64,000 nucleotides of DNA from positions 62,001 to 126,000 of the forward strand of contig NZ_QFRJ01000008.1 in the NCBI RefSeq assembly GCF_003143775.1. The letters are read 5' to 3'. This document shows, in pieces, positions 46,000 through 55,400 of this stretch; the stretch's first letter is position 1; each line of letters begins with the position of its first letter. The notes beneath the pieces are model-generated. The model worked only from the letters and a program-made list of their open reading frames with translations, did not search any database and was not told where the DNA came from. The stretch is from Brumimicrobium oceani. GTDB taxonomy: Bacteria > Bacteroidota > Bacteroidia > Flavobacteriales_D > Crocinitomicaceae. The position numbers were made by a program, and so were the translations under genes.

Positions 46000-46082
46000 C
46001 CGTGAAAATCCGCGTTGCTTCTTGAAGCATCCGCGTCAGCGCTCTGTTGAGCAACGTCGAAACACGCGTGCCATTACAGCGC
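46000..46082 (-). repeat. Dispersed intergenic repeat, copy 2
   Basis: On the minus strand this begins GCGCTGTAATGGCACGCG and ends AAGCAACGCGGATTTTCACG, matching the copy at 817-872 with an additional internal segment of about 25 bases (GACGTTGCTCAACAGAGCGC). The core GACGCGGATGCTTCAAGAAG includes a short inverted repeat. It separates two convergent genes and could terminate both. Confidence 0.6.
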
Positions 46083-46086
46083 AACT

Positions 46087-49000
46087 TCACACCTCAAGCT
46101 CTAAACCCCAACCTCTCCCCACCGATGTCCGATAAAAATCAACCAACTCAAATCCACTTCTAAAACTCGAAGCAACATCTTTTATCAACAAAGCATCTTC
46201 TTTACGCTCAATTCCCTCTTCAAAACTAGTTTCCATCTCAGAATTCTCAACTTTCTCCAAAAACAACATTAATTTCCTTAAACTTTCCACTCCTTCATTT
46301 ACCGAAATTGAAAAATCGGCAGAAGTAACGCTTCTCACAAAGGTAATTTTGGAAATCGCCCTCGACATCAAAACATTCAATCTGCGGTGACCTTGCTCTT
46401 GATTCAAAGGACCAAAACGCTTGTGGAAATCTCCGTTTTCATTTTTGGCATAACCCAAACTGATAATTAAATGTTCACATTGGTCTCCTTGCACATTTTC
46501 TAAGGATTGAATAAAAACCGATTCCTTATCTTCCAATTGATCCAAATAATTAGTTGGAATTTTGTCGAGAATCGCTTTCAATTGGGTTTGACTAAAAGCC
46601 ACCAATCCAAAATTGAATTCTTTGTTTTTTACTTTTTCAATGATGATTTTAGAAACAATTTCCGCTTCTTTTTCATTGCTTCGTTCATCAAAAACTCCAT
46701 CTGTCGTAATCAACTCAATTGGCTTTTGAGGATGAGGTGTTGGGAAAGTTTTTAATTGATTTTCGTAAAAGTACTGATTACTAAAAGCAATTAAATTGGG
46801 ATGAACAGAGCGATAATGGTGCGTTAAAATCACATTTTCCCAATAAAAGCTGACATGGTGCAAGGCATCCGACTGGTGAAGCGTTTTCTTTTGGAAATAA
46901 AATTGCGGAGCCATTTGTTGTTGATCCCCGGAAATAACAACTCGTTTTGAACGCTGCACAGCGCCCACAATATGACTTAATGGAATTTGACTGGCTTCAT
47001 CAAACACGGCTAAATCAAATGCATAATTTATGGGTAAACTTTTGGCCACACTGTATGGACTGCATAAAAATACGGGATGTAAAAGTTGAATCCACAATCG
47101 GGCTTCGCTTTCCAATAATTCTCTAACACTTGGAAAAACACGTTTCTTCTCAAATGATTTGACTAAAATTGATTTTCCTTTCCGCAAGTCTTTTTTAAGC
47201 TGCTTTTCTTCTGTTGTTAATTTAGAAGCTGGCGTTTGTAGAAGCGTATGGTATTCTTCAAACTTTTGCTTTATATTTTGCGTAATTGACTCACCAAATT
47301 CAGTTGATTCTTGATCAAAAGCTTGAATAATATTCTCAATTTTACTTTTTAAGATTTCTCCAGTCGTTTCGGCTAGAGTTGGAAATTGACCTTTAAAATC
47401 TTTCCAATGTGAATTGTAAATCGCTGTATTGGCCTTTTCCAGTGAATTTACCTCTATTAAAACGCTTTTGCTTTCCTCTGAAATTTCATTTAATCGAGAA
47501 ATATTTTCAATCATTAAAGGAGTTTCTTTTTTGATTGCTTCCAATTGTTCCAAAATTGGAGAGTCATCCAAGGAGAAATACTGACGGACTTGTTGTTGAA
47601 TTTCGTTAAGAATTATGCCAGATTTCTTTAATTCCAAACGTTCATTTTCTGATAATTCAAACAATAATTGAATGTCATTTTTATCTGTAGAATTAATCTT
47701 GTTTATAGCATAGTTTATATGATTTAAAACAGCAATCTCATCTGGTAATTGGAGTTTACGCAACTTCTCTTTTGTGAAAATTATATCGCGTTTTACTGTG
47801 TTCAATTCAACGAGATTCTCCAAAGCTTTTTTGGTGTCCAACATGCTCAAATGCGTAAACTTTGAAAGTTTATTTCGCATCATCCAAGATTTGAAACTGT
47901 ATTTTTTGTTTTCGGAAAGTGCTAAAATGTATTCGTTGAGTTCTGTCAGACTAAAACTTTTATCCCACAACCCTTCCTCGGCTTTTAAAACTTTTTCTTT
48001 TTCAATTAAGACAATAAAAGCACTGTAAAGTTTCAAGAACTTTTTTTGAAGTTTACTTTCCTTCTCAAAAACAGCAATTGGCAATGCTTGGTCGTCATGA
48101 TAAAACAAGGAAACCAATCCATTCAATTTGATTTTCTTGTTCAATTCAGCAATAGAAATGGATTTGTCTTTTAACTTATTCAAATGTCCAATGATTTGAT
48201 TGGTCGCATTTTTAATTTCTTGAATTGAATAATGCGATAGCCGAATATTTCGCCAAGCCCCAAAAACGGGAAAGTTATTTTTTTCTAAAGTTTCAAGAAT
48301 AGTTCTGTCCCTTTCCCAAATTGGAATTGAAGGTTTTTTAGATAGATAAATCGAATCTTTTTCAATATTAAATTTCGATTTGAACTCGCTAAATGATATT
48401 CCACCAATTAAATCTTTTTGTCGTAATCGCGCTAAAGTTAAATCTAAACCTTGCACTAATAATTCGTATTGCTGACCAACCCGAATTTGATTTGAATCTC
48501 TACTTTCAAGAAAATTCCATGTGCTTTGTAAAGAGCGTACAAATTGTTTTGCTTTTAATTCATGGTGATATAAAACGCAGAAATGATGAAGATTTTTCTC
48601 CTTCAATTTATCATAAATCACTTGTAAGGCGACCGCTTTTTCGGCAACCAACAAAGTACTTTTATTCTCCCCTAAAGCTTTTCCAATCAAATTCGCAATC
48701 ACCTGAGATTTTCCTGTTCCCGGTGGACCTTGAATGACTGTGTTGTTGGTTTTCACTTTTTCAATTGCCGCTTGCTGACTCACATCCGCAGGAAATAAAT
48801 AATGATTAGACAAAGAAAATTCTTCGTCTGTGGAACTCTCCCCAAATAAACTTTTTAGCGATTCATTGATTTTCGGAGCTTCTAAAATGGCATCAAATTC
48901 TTTTTGAAGCACAAAACGATGTGGATGAAAATTGGCGATCCAAACTCCATTTTCAAATTCCGACTTTAAACCTAATTCATTTAAGACTTGGATTGCTTCT

Positions 49001-49410
49001 TCAGCGTCAACCGGCAAGTGTTCAAGAGAAAGCGTAATCAATAACAATGGATTAATGTAAAAGTCTTCCAGTTGCTTAATTTCAAACTTGCCATTGAATC
49101 TATTGCGATGAATGGCTGCATCCGCCAATAAGAATGGCATTTCATAACGCTGATTTTCAAATTCAAAAGCTATTTTCCCTTTCGCAATTCCAAAAATAGG
49201 AGAAGCACTTTCTTTTATACTGTCCCGATGTTGTTTGAATATTTTCTTGAGAAATGTATTGGATTCAACAACGAAAGTTTTCTCCTCCTGATAAACATCA
49301 TCAATTGCGAAAGCATTTACATCAGGAAGTAGGTTCAGCAAAACGTCGTTTTTATTGGGCATCAAAAGACCATTTCTCCATTCTTCTATTTGCTTTCGTA
49401 TTGTTGTCAT
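46087..49410 (-). CDS. Large superfamily 1 helicase/ATPase (Upf1/DNA2-like)
   Basis: An 1107-aa protein with SF1 helicase motifs: Walker A VIQGPPGTGKSQVIANLIG (near residue 230), motif II AVFDEASQIPLSHIVGAV, motif III VISGDQQQMAPQFYF, HHYRSVHPNLIAFSNQYFY, motif V ENVQGDQCEHLIISLGYA and motif VI RRLNVLMSRAISKITFV. About 350 residues of helical or coiled-coil sequence lie between motif I and motif II. The N-terminal 200 residues resemble the NPLL-containing region of DUF4011-type helicases. The nuclease-like C-terminal domain that many relatives have is absent or very short. The role is unknown, possibly in DNA repair or defence. Confidence 0.85.
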   Translation of the reverse strand: MTTIRKQIEEWRNGLLMPNKNDVLLNLLPDVNAFAIDDVYQEEKTFVVESNTFLKKIFKQHRDSIKESASPIFGIAKGKIAFEFENQRYEMPFLLADAAIHRNRFNGKFEIKQLEDFYINPLLLITLSLEHLPVDAEEAIQVLNELGLKSEFENGVWIANFHPHRFVLQKEFDAILEAPKINESLKSLFGESSTDEEFSLSNHYLFPADVSQQAAIEKVKTNNTVIQGPPGTGKSQVIANLIGKALGENKSTLLVAEKAVALQVIYDKLKEKNLHHFCVLYHHELKAKQFVRSLQSTWNFLESRDSNQIRVGQQYELLVQGLDLTLARLRQKDLIGGISFSEFKSKFNIEKDSIYLSKKPSIPIWERDRTILETLEKNNFPVFGAWRNIRLSHYSIQEIKNATNQIIGHLNKLKDKSISIAELNKKIKLNGLVSLFYHDDQALPIAVFEKESKLQKKFLKLYSAFIVLIEKEKVLKAEEGLWDKSFSLTELNEYILALSENKKYSFKSWMMRNKLSKFTHLSMLDTKKALENLVELNTVKRDIIFTKEKLRKLQLPDEIAVLNHINYAINKINSTDKNDIQLLFELSENERLELKKSGIILNEIQQQVRQYFSLDDSPILEQLEAIKKETPLMIENISRLNEISEESKSVLIEVNSLEKANTAIYNSHWKDFKGQFPTLAETTGEILKSKIENIIQAFDQESTEFGESITQNIKQKFEEYHTLLQTPASKLTTEEKQLKKDLRKGKSILVKSFEKKRVFPSVRELLESEARLWIQLLHPVFLCSPYSVAKSLPINYAFDLAVFDEASQIPLSHIVGAVQRSKRVVISGDQQQMAPQFYFQKKTLHQSDALHHVSFYWENVILTHHYRSVHPNLIAFSNQYFYENQLKTFPTPHPQKPIELITTDGVFDERSNEKEAEIVSKIIIEKVKNKEFNFGLVAFSQTQLKAILDKIPTNYLDQLEDKESVFIQSLENVQGDQCEHLIISLGYAKNENGDFHKRFGPLNQEQGHRRLNVLMSRAISKITFVRSVTSADFSISVNEGVESLRKLMLFLEKVENSEMETSFEEGIERKEDALLIKDVASSFRSGFELVDFYRTSVGRGWGLELEV

Positions 49411-49702
49411 TTCGTAAAGCGAAAATAGGGTTATTTTAGGAATGTTAGATGAGAAGAAGTGTTTTATGACTAGATGATTAAAAAATATTACAATCTACAA
49501 GCTGTTATAAATCTATACTCGAGAAAATTAGAGAACTAACTTAACCATTGATTAGTTATAAAGCCATACTCGTATAAGGGTTAAGAAAATTAATCTTAGA
49601 TTTGTAGATACAGGGCGTTTAAATTGGTCAGTTTTATAATCCTGATTTTGCTACTTTTGAAAAGTATATTTGATTGAATAGATAATTATAAGGTTTACTG
49701 TA
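49411..49702. other. Divergent intergenic region with candidate promoter for the kinase gene
   Basis: Of the 292 bases, TATATTTG at 49665-49672 fits a -7 box 30 bases before the ATG at 49703, with TTTTG at 49646 upstream at a slightly short spacing. TAGATTTG at 49597 is another match. No repeat or RNA gene was recognised. Confidence 0.35.
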
Positions 49703-51736
49703 ATGAAAAATATTGTTTTAATTCTCTTTGTATTATTTGTAACAATTTGTAGCGGACAAAGTAAGTTAGATTCGTTATTTGAGAGATTAAATCAAACAAC
49801 AACCGATTCTGTAAAACAACAATTATGTTACAGAATTATTTTGGAGTCTTCCTCAATTAGTGTTGACTCAGGATATAACCAGGCTAAAAGATTTATCCAT
49901 TTAAATATTGAAGAAAATAACCTGAAATTATTAGCGAGTAATGTGAGGGCTTTGTTTGATCTATATTATCAGAATGGTGATCGAGATAATATACTAAAAT
50001 TATGTCGAAAATATGCAGCTTATTTTAAAGAAAGAGACTATACCATAGGTTTTTTTCAAATGAATTTTTTGCTTGCTGCTCATTTTCAGTCATTGGCTGA
50101 TTATAAAACATCTTCAAAATATTATACAGAAATTATTAATGCTGCCGACGATCAGGTGAGTAGTGAGCGTGCTGCAAAATCTTCCTGTTACAACAAAAGA
50201 GCAGTATCTCATATTATGGGAGGTCGATATTTGAAAGCTACTTCGGATTTGGATTCTTCGTTGTTTTTGGTCGACACAACAGATTTATCTTCTGTAATAG
50301 GGATTTATGGAGGATATAGTCAATTGTACATGGAATTAGGAGAGAAAGAAAAAGCACTCGAATATTTAAAAAAAGGAATTGAAGCATCAGATAGATATGA
50401 ATATAATATGTTTAAGATTAAGACCAGACATTCAATGTCTAATTTTTATTTAAAATATGAAAACTATTCTAAGTCTGAAAAATATGCATTAGAAGGGATG
50501 ACTTTTATTAATGAAGGAGAGGAGTATCTGAAGGTCATTTTTTCAAGACTACTTTGTGATATTTATATAAAAAGCAATCAAATAGGAAAGGCTGAAATAC
50601 AATATGGGGAGTTTTTGAAGATGGCAAAAAAGCTAAACATGGAAGAGCAAATTGCTTATGCACAATATATTTCCGGTAAAATTTTCATTAATAGAAAGGA
50701 CTTTAAAAATGCTTTAAATGAATGTAAAAAATCATGGGGCTATTATAAAGATAAGAGCACCCCAAAACCAAATGTTTTTGTTTGCGAATGTTTGGTTGAT
50801 TCTTACGAAGGTGTAGGAGAGTATGAATTAGCTCTGACCTATTACAAAAAACAATCAAGCTACCAAGAAGAGATTTCTAATGCTGATAAGGTTCAGGAGG
50901 CGCTTCGGCAAAACTACCTATTAGATCTTAAGCAGAAAGAGGAAGTGTTTAAAACTAAAAGACTAAATAGCGAACGGCTAAATAAGCAAAAACTGAAATT
51001 AAAGAACCAGTTAATTCTGGGTATAAGTGTATTTTCAATTCTATTAATAGCTTTAATATTTGTTATCGCTAAAAATAGACAACGAAAAAGAGAGATAATT
51101 AATTCCACTGAAAAAACGAAGGCTCAAGAAAAGTTTTCTCAGCAATTATTAAAGTCTCAAGAAGATGAAAAAGTTCGGATCTCTAGAGAGTTACACGATT
51201 CTGTAGGTCAAGACTTAATACTTATTAAGAGTAAAGCACAAATAGATAATCATAAGGAGTTAGAAGTAAACATTTCTACAGTTTTAAACAGGGTGAGAGA
51301 AATTACACAAGGTCTGCATCCTTTTGTTTTAGAACAATTTGGCTTAACCACAGCATTGAAAAAACTGATCAATTTAATAGATGTTAATACCGATATTTTT
51401 ATAACTGAAGAAATTGAAGATATAGATAATTTATTATCAAAACAGCAAGAATTAGATGTTTATCGGATAGTACAAGAGCTTACAAATAATATTATTAAAC
51501 ACTCAGATTCTCCTTCCGCTGTTATTTTTGCTAAAAAAGAAGCTGACTTCATTTTAATAAGTGTCAAAGATTATGGTAAAGGATTTGATTGGAACGGAAA
51601 ATCTACTGCAGACAATAGTTTAGGAATGAAAACAATGCAGGAACGTGCTAAAATTTTGAAAGCTGACTTAAATATTGATTCTAAGTTAGGAAAGGGAACT
51701 ACTATTTATTTGAAAATACCAATTAACAATGCCTAG
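49703..51736 (+). CDS. TPR sensor histidine kinase (HisKA_3 type)
   Basis: A 677-aa membrane kinase. A signal peptide (IVLILFVLFVTICSGQ) leads to a periplasmic TPR region (EKEKALEYLKKGIEASDRY, YSKSEKYALEGMTFI, YELALTYYKKQSSYQ). One transmembrane helix, LILGISVFSILLIALIFVIA, is near residue 440. The phospho-acceptor His is in RISRELHDSVGQDLILIKS near residue 497, and the ATPase domain has QELTNNIIKHSDSPSA and VKDYGKGFDWNGKS with GMKTMQERAKIL. It overlaps the response regulator by 8 bases. The signal is unknown; TPR sensors usually bind a partner protein. Confidence 0.93.
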   Translation: MKNIVLILFVLFVTICSGQSKLDSLFERLNQTTTDSVKQQLCYRIILESSSISVDSGYNQAKRFIHLNIEENNLKLLASNVRALFDLYYQNGDRDNILKLCRKYAAYFKERDYTIGFFQMNFLLAAHFQSLADYKTSSKYYTEIINAADDQVSSERAAKSSCYNKRAVSHIMGGRYLKATSDLDSSLFLVDTTDLSSVIGIYGGYSQLYMELGEKEKALEYLKKGIEASDRYEYNMFKIKTRHSMSNFYLKYENYSKSEKYALEGMTFINEGEEYLKVIFSRLLCDIYIKSNQIGKAEIQYGEFLKMAKKLNMEEQIAYAQYISGKIFINRKDFKNALNECKKSWGYYKDKSTPKPNVFVCECLVDSYEGVGEYELALTYYKKQSSYQEEISNADKVQEALRQNYLLDLKQKEEVFKTKRLNSERLNKQKLKLKNQLILGISVFSILLIALIFVIAKNRQRKREIINSTEKTKAQEKFSQQLLKSQEDEKVRISRELHDSVGQDLILIKSKAQIDNHKELEVNISTVLNRVREITQGLHPFVLEQFGLTTALKKLINLIDVNTDIFITEEIEDIDNLLSKQQELDVYRIVQELTNNIIKHSDSPSAVIFAKKEADFILISVKDYGKGFDWNGKSTADNSLGMKTMQERAKILKADLNIDSKLGKGTTIYLKIPINNA

Positions 51737-52355
51737 AATAGTTATAGCAGACGATCACCCATTATTATTAGAAGGTTTATACAACCACCTAATCAAATTA
51801 GGGTATACCAATTTAAGTAAAGCTGTTGATGGTAGTGAAGCATTGCGATTAATCCAAGAAGAACAGGCTGATATTGCTATTTTAGATATTGAGATGCCGT
51901 TTATGGATGGATTATCTGTTGCTAAGCATTGCCAAGAACAAGATTCAACAACTAAATTTATTATTTTATCTTACCATAAAGAGCCAGAATTTATTGTTCA
52001 AGCAAAATCTTTGAATATTGCTGGATATATTTTAAAAGAAGATGTATTAAGTGAAATAGCAAATTGTATTAGAACGATTATAGATGGTGAGCAGTATTAT
52101 AGTAAAGTTTTTAAAATTCTTGAAGAGGGAAAAGTTAAAACATCCCTTAATCTGCTCGAAAATCTTTCTCCCTCTGAATTGAAAATACTAAAACTAATTG
52201 CTCAGAGTTACTCTACTCGAGACATTTCAAAACAGCTTTTTATTTCTGAAAGAACTGTTGAAAAACACAGAAGTAACATTATTATCAAGCTTAACTTAAA
52301 AGGAAAAACCAATAGTTTGTTTGCATGGGCCATTAAAAATAAAGGAGTTATATAA
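51729..52355 (+). CDS. NarL/LuxR-type response regulator
   Basis: A 208-aa regulator. The receiver domain has acidic Asp8-Asp9 and phospho-acceptor Asp53 in AILDIEMPFMDG, with the KEDVL lysine region later. The C-terminal LuxR helix-turn-helix reads LSPSELKILKLIAQSYSTRD and LFISERTVEKHRSNII. Its ATG lies inside the last codons of the kinase gene. The next gene on the same strand is the giant adhesin, 115 bases away across a palindrome, so the adhesin is a natural candidate target. Confidence 0.95.
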   Translation: MPRIVIADDHPLLLEGLYNHLIKLGYTNLSKAVDGSEALRLIQEEQADIAILDIEMPFMDGLSVAKHCQEQDSTTKFIILSYHKEPEFIVQAKSLNIAGYILKEDVLSEIANCIRTIIDGEQYYSKVFKILEEGKVKTSLNLLENLSPSELKILKLIAQSYSTRDISKQLFISERTVEKHRSNIIIKLNLKGKTNSLFAWAIKNKGVI

Positions 52356-52393
52356 TTTATTCTACCTTTCAAAAAATCAGAATTTACTTCAAA

Positions 52394-52463
52394 ATACGTA
52401 GTAGTAAGTAGCTATTTCCGTAGTGCTACGTATATTAATAAAGTAACTACCGTCCTATTTTTG
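52394..52463 (+). promoter_or_regulatory. Palindrome and promoter candidate upstream of the adhesin
   Basis: ATACGTAG (52394-52401) and CTACGTAT (52426-52433) are exact inverses 24 bases apart, with further GTAG words between. TATTTTTG (52456-52463) fits a -7 box but lies only 7 bases before the ATG at 52471, so the transcript would be almost leaderless. A site for the neighbouring response regulator is possible; an alternative is an RNA hairpin. Confidence 0.4.
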
Positions 52464-52470
52464 TAGGATC

Positions 52471-55400
52471 ATGAAAAGGACATTATTTACACTCTTATTT
52501 TTACTTGCTCTCTACTCGAATGCGCAAGTAACTGCATCATTTTCAGCATTGCCTAGCGGTGGAACTTCTATTCCACATACAGTGTTTTTTACTGACCAAT
52601 CGACATTTCCAGACACTTGGTTGTGGAACTTTGGTGATGGAAGTACATCTACAGCTCAAAACCCAATCCACACATATACCAGTTATGGTGAATATGCCGT
52701 CAGTCTTTCCATTCAAGATACGATGACAGGAGCTTCTGATGTTGAGAATAAAATTGCTTATATAAAAATATCAGCCCCAGAAGCAGACATTGGAGGACCA
52801 ACATTTGGATATTTTGGTTGTGGGCCTCTAACAGTCAATTTTCTTGATGCATCTGTAGCGAACGGTTCACCTATTGTGGGTTGGTTATGGGATTTCGGAG
52901 ATGGTACTACGTCAACAAATCAAAATCCTTCACATACTTACAATACTTCTGGGGTTTATACTGTTTCCTTAACCATTACAGATAGTTTCGGTAATACCGA
53001 CTCGGAGTTATTTACGAATATGGTACAAACTATTGGACCTAATTCAAATTTTCAAGTCAGTAAGAGGCTTATACAGCCCAATACGAGTGTTACTTTTACA
53101 GATTTAACCACTTTCGGATCTCCAGCTGTTGGTTGGAGCTGGAATTTTGGAGATGGTAGTCCTAATTCCAATTTGCAAAACCCATCTCATACATATACTA
53201 CTTCTGGTGATTATACAGTTAGCTTAACAGTTACTGATCTTGATGGTTGCTCCAGAACACTTACAAGAACAGCGTATATTAAGGTTCTAGATTGCCCAAT
53301 AAATGTAACAGAAAATAATGACACTGGTGAATGCGAAGCAAGTGTAGTACTTCCAGATTTTCAAGGCATAACTAATGGAAATGCTGTAAATTTAGATGGG
53401 GTAAATGATTATATTAATGCGCCTCTTCCTGCTATATTCAATAATATTGGGACAAATGATTTCACTATTGAAATGTGGGTGAATAGAGCAGCTGGTTCTT
53501 CTACAAGGAGAATGTTTTTTGCACAATTAGATTTGAATAATTTTACAAGTATAATGTTATCCTCGTCAGGTGAACTTTTTGTATATGTAATAGATAACGG
53601 CAATGTCTATAGCGTAAATTCTCAAAATAATATCCCGATAAATCAATGGACACATTTGGCTTTTAGGTGGAACGCAAGTTTAAATAAAATTACTGTTCTA
53701 ATCAATGGTATTGAATTATTAAGTACGATTTCTGGAGGAACAAGTAGTTTTGGAAATGATAATACTATGACTATTGGTGCTAAAACGGATGGTTCACAGG
53801 TTTTTAAGGGTGCAATAGATGAGGTGCGTATCTGGAATGAAGAAAGAAGTACGGCGGCTATTGTCGCTTCTATGAATTCATGCGTTTCTGAAACAGTTCC
53901 AAATTTGGTTGCGTATTATCGTTTGGATGAAATTCCTGGAAGCACAACAGTAAATGATGAAACAGGAAACGGTTATTCAGGTGATTTAATGAATAGTAAT
54001 ACAAGTACTGCTTGGAATGAAGGAACTATTTCTTGTGATGGATATGCAACTAACGATTTCACAAATACAAATAATGCTTCTGGAGTTTATCCAATCGGAA
54101 ATACTACAGTAACATGGACAGCAACTAATGCTTTAGGAGATTCAGTTACGTGTACACAAGATGTAACAGTGGTAGATAATGAGAATCCAACCATTACATG
54201 TCCTGCTGACATTACTATCAATACAGATGCAGGATTATGTACTTCTACATCTCCAATTGGAACAGCAACTGGAACAGATAATTGCGCAACGCCTACAATT
54301 ACAAACAATGCGCCTGCGAGTTTCCCTATTGGAAACACAACTGTCACTTGGACTTCAACTGATGCAGCGGGAAACTTTGTAACGTGTGATCAAATTGTAA
54401 CAGTGGTAGATAATGAAAACCCAACAATTACGTGTCCCGCAGATATTACAATAAATACAGATGCAGGATTATGTACTTCATCGTCTCCAATCGGCACAGC
54501 AACAGGAACGGATAATTGCGCAACACCTACAATTACCAATAATGCACCTGCAAGTTTCCCTATTGGTAACACAACTGTCACTTGGACTTCAACAGATGCA
54601 GCTGGTAACTTTGTAATCTGTGATCAAATCGTAACGGTGGAAGATAATGAAAACCCAACGATTACGTGTCCTGCAGATCTTACCATTAATACAGACGCTG
54701 GTTTATGTACTTCAACTTCTCCAATTGGAACAGCAACAGGAACGGATAATTGCGCAACACCTACAATTACCAATAATGCACCTGCGAGTTTCCCTATTGG
54801 AAACACAACCGTCACTTGGACTTCAACAGATGCATCGGGGAACTTTGTAACCTGTGATCAAATCGTAATGGTGGTGGATAATGAAAATCCAACGATTAGT
54901 TGTCCTGCAGATATTACAATAAATACAGATGCTGGTCTATGTACTTCTACATCTCCAATTGGCACAGCAACAGGAATGGATAATTGCGCAACACCTACAA
55001 TTACCAATAATGCACCTGCAAGTTTCCCTATTGGTAACACAACTGTCACTTGGACTTCAACAGATGCAGCTGGTAACTTTGTAATCTGTGATCAAATCGT
55101 AACGGTGGAAGATAATGAAAACCCAACGATTACGTGTCCTTCAGATATTACTATCAATACAGATACGGGTTTATGTACTTCTACAACTTCTATCGGCACA
55201 GCAACAGGAACAGACAATTGCGGAACGCCTACAATTACCAACAATGCGCCTGTAAGTTTCCCAATCGGAAACACGACGGTGACTTGGACTTCAACAGATG
55301 CAGCGGGTAACTTTGTAACGTGTGATCAAATTGTAACAGTGGTAGATAATGAGAATCCAACAATCAGCTGCCCTGCTGACATCACTATTAACACAGATGC

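Noticed and set aside
49597-49604. TAGATTTG as promoter of the kinase gene
   Set aside because: It matches the -7 consensus but is about 100 bases from the start with no -33 partner; the site at 49665 is better placed.
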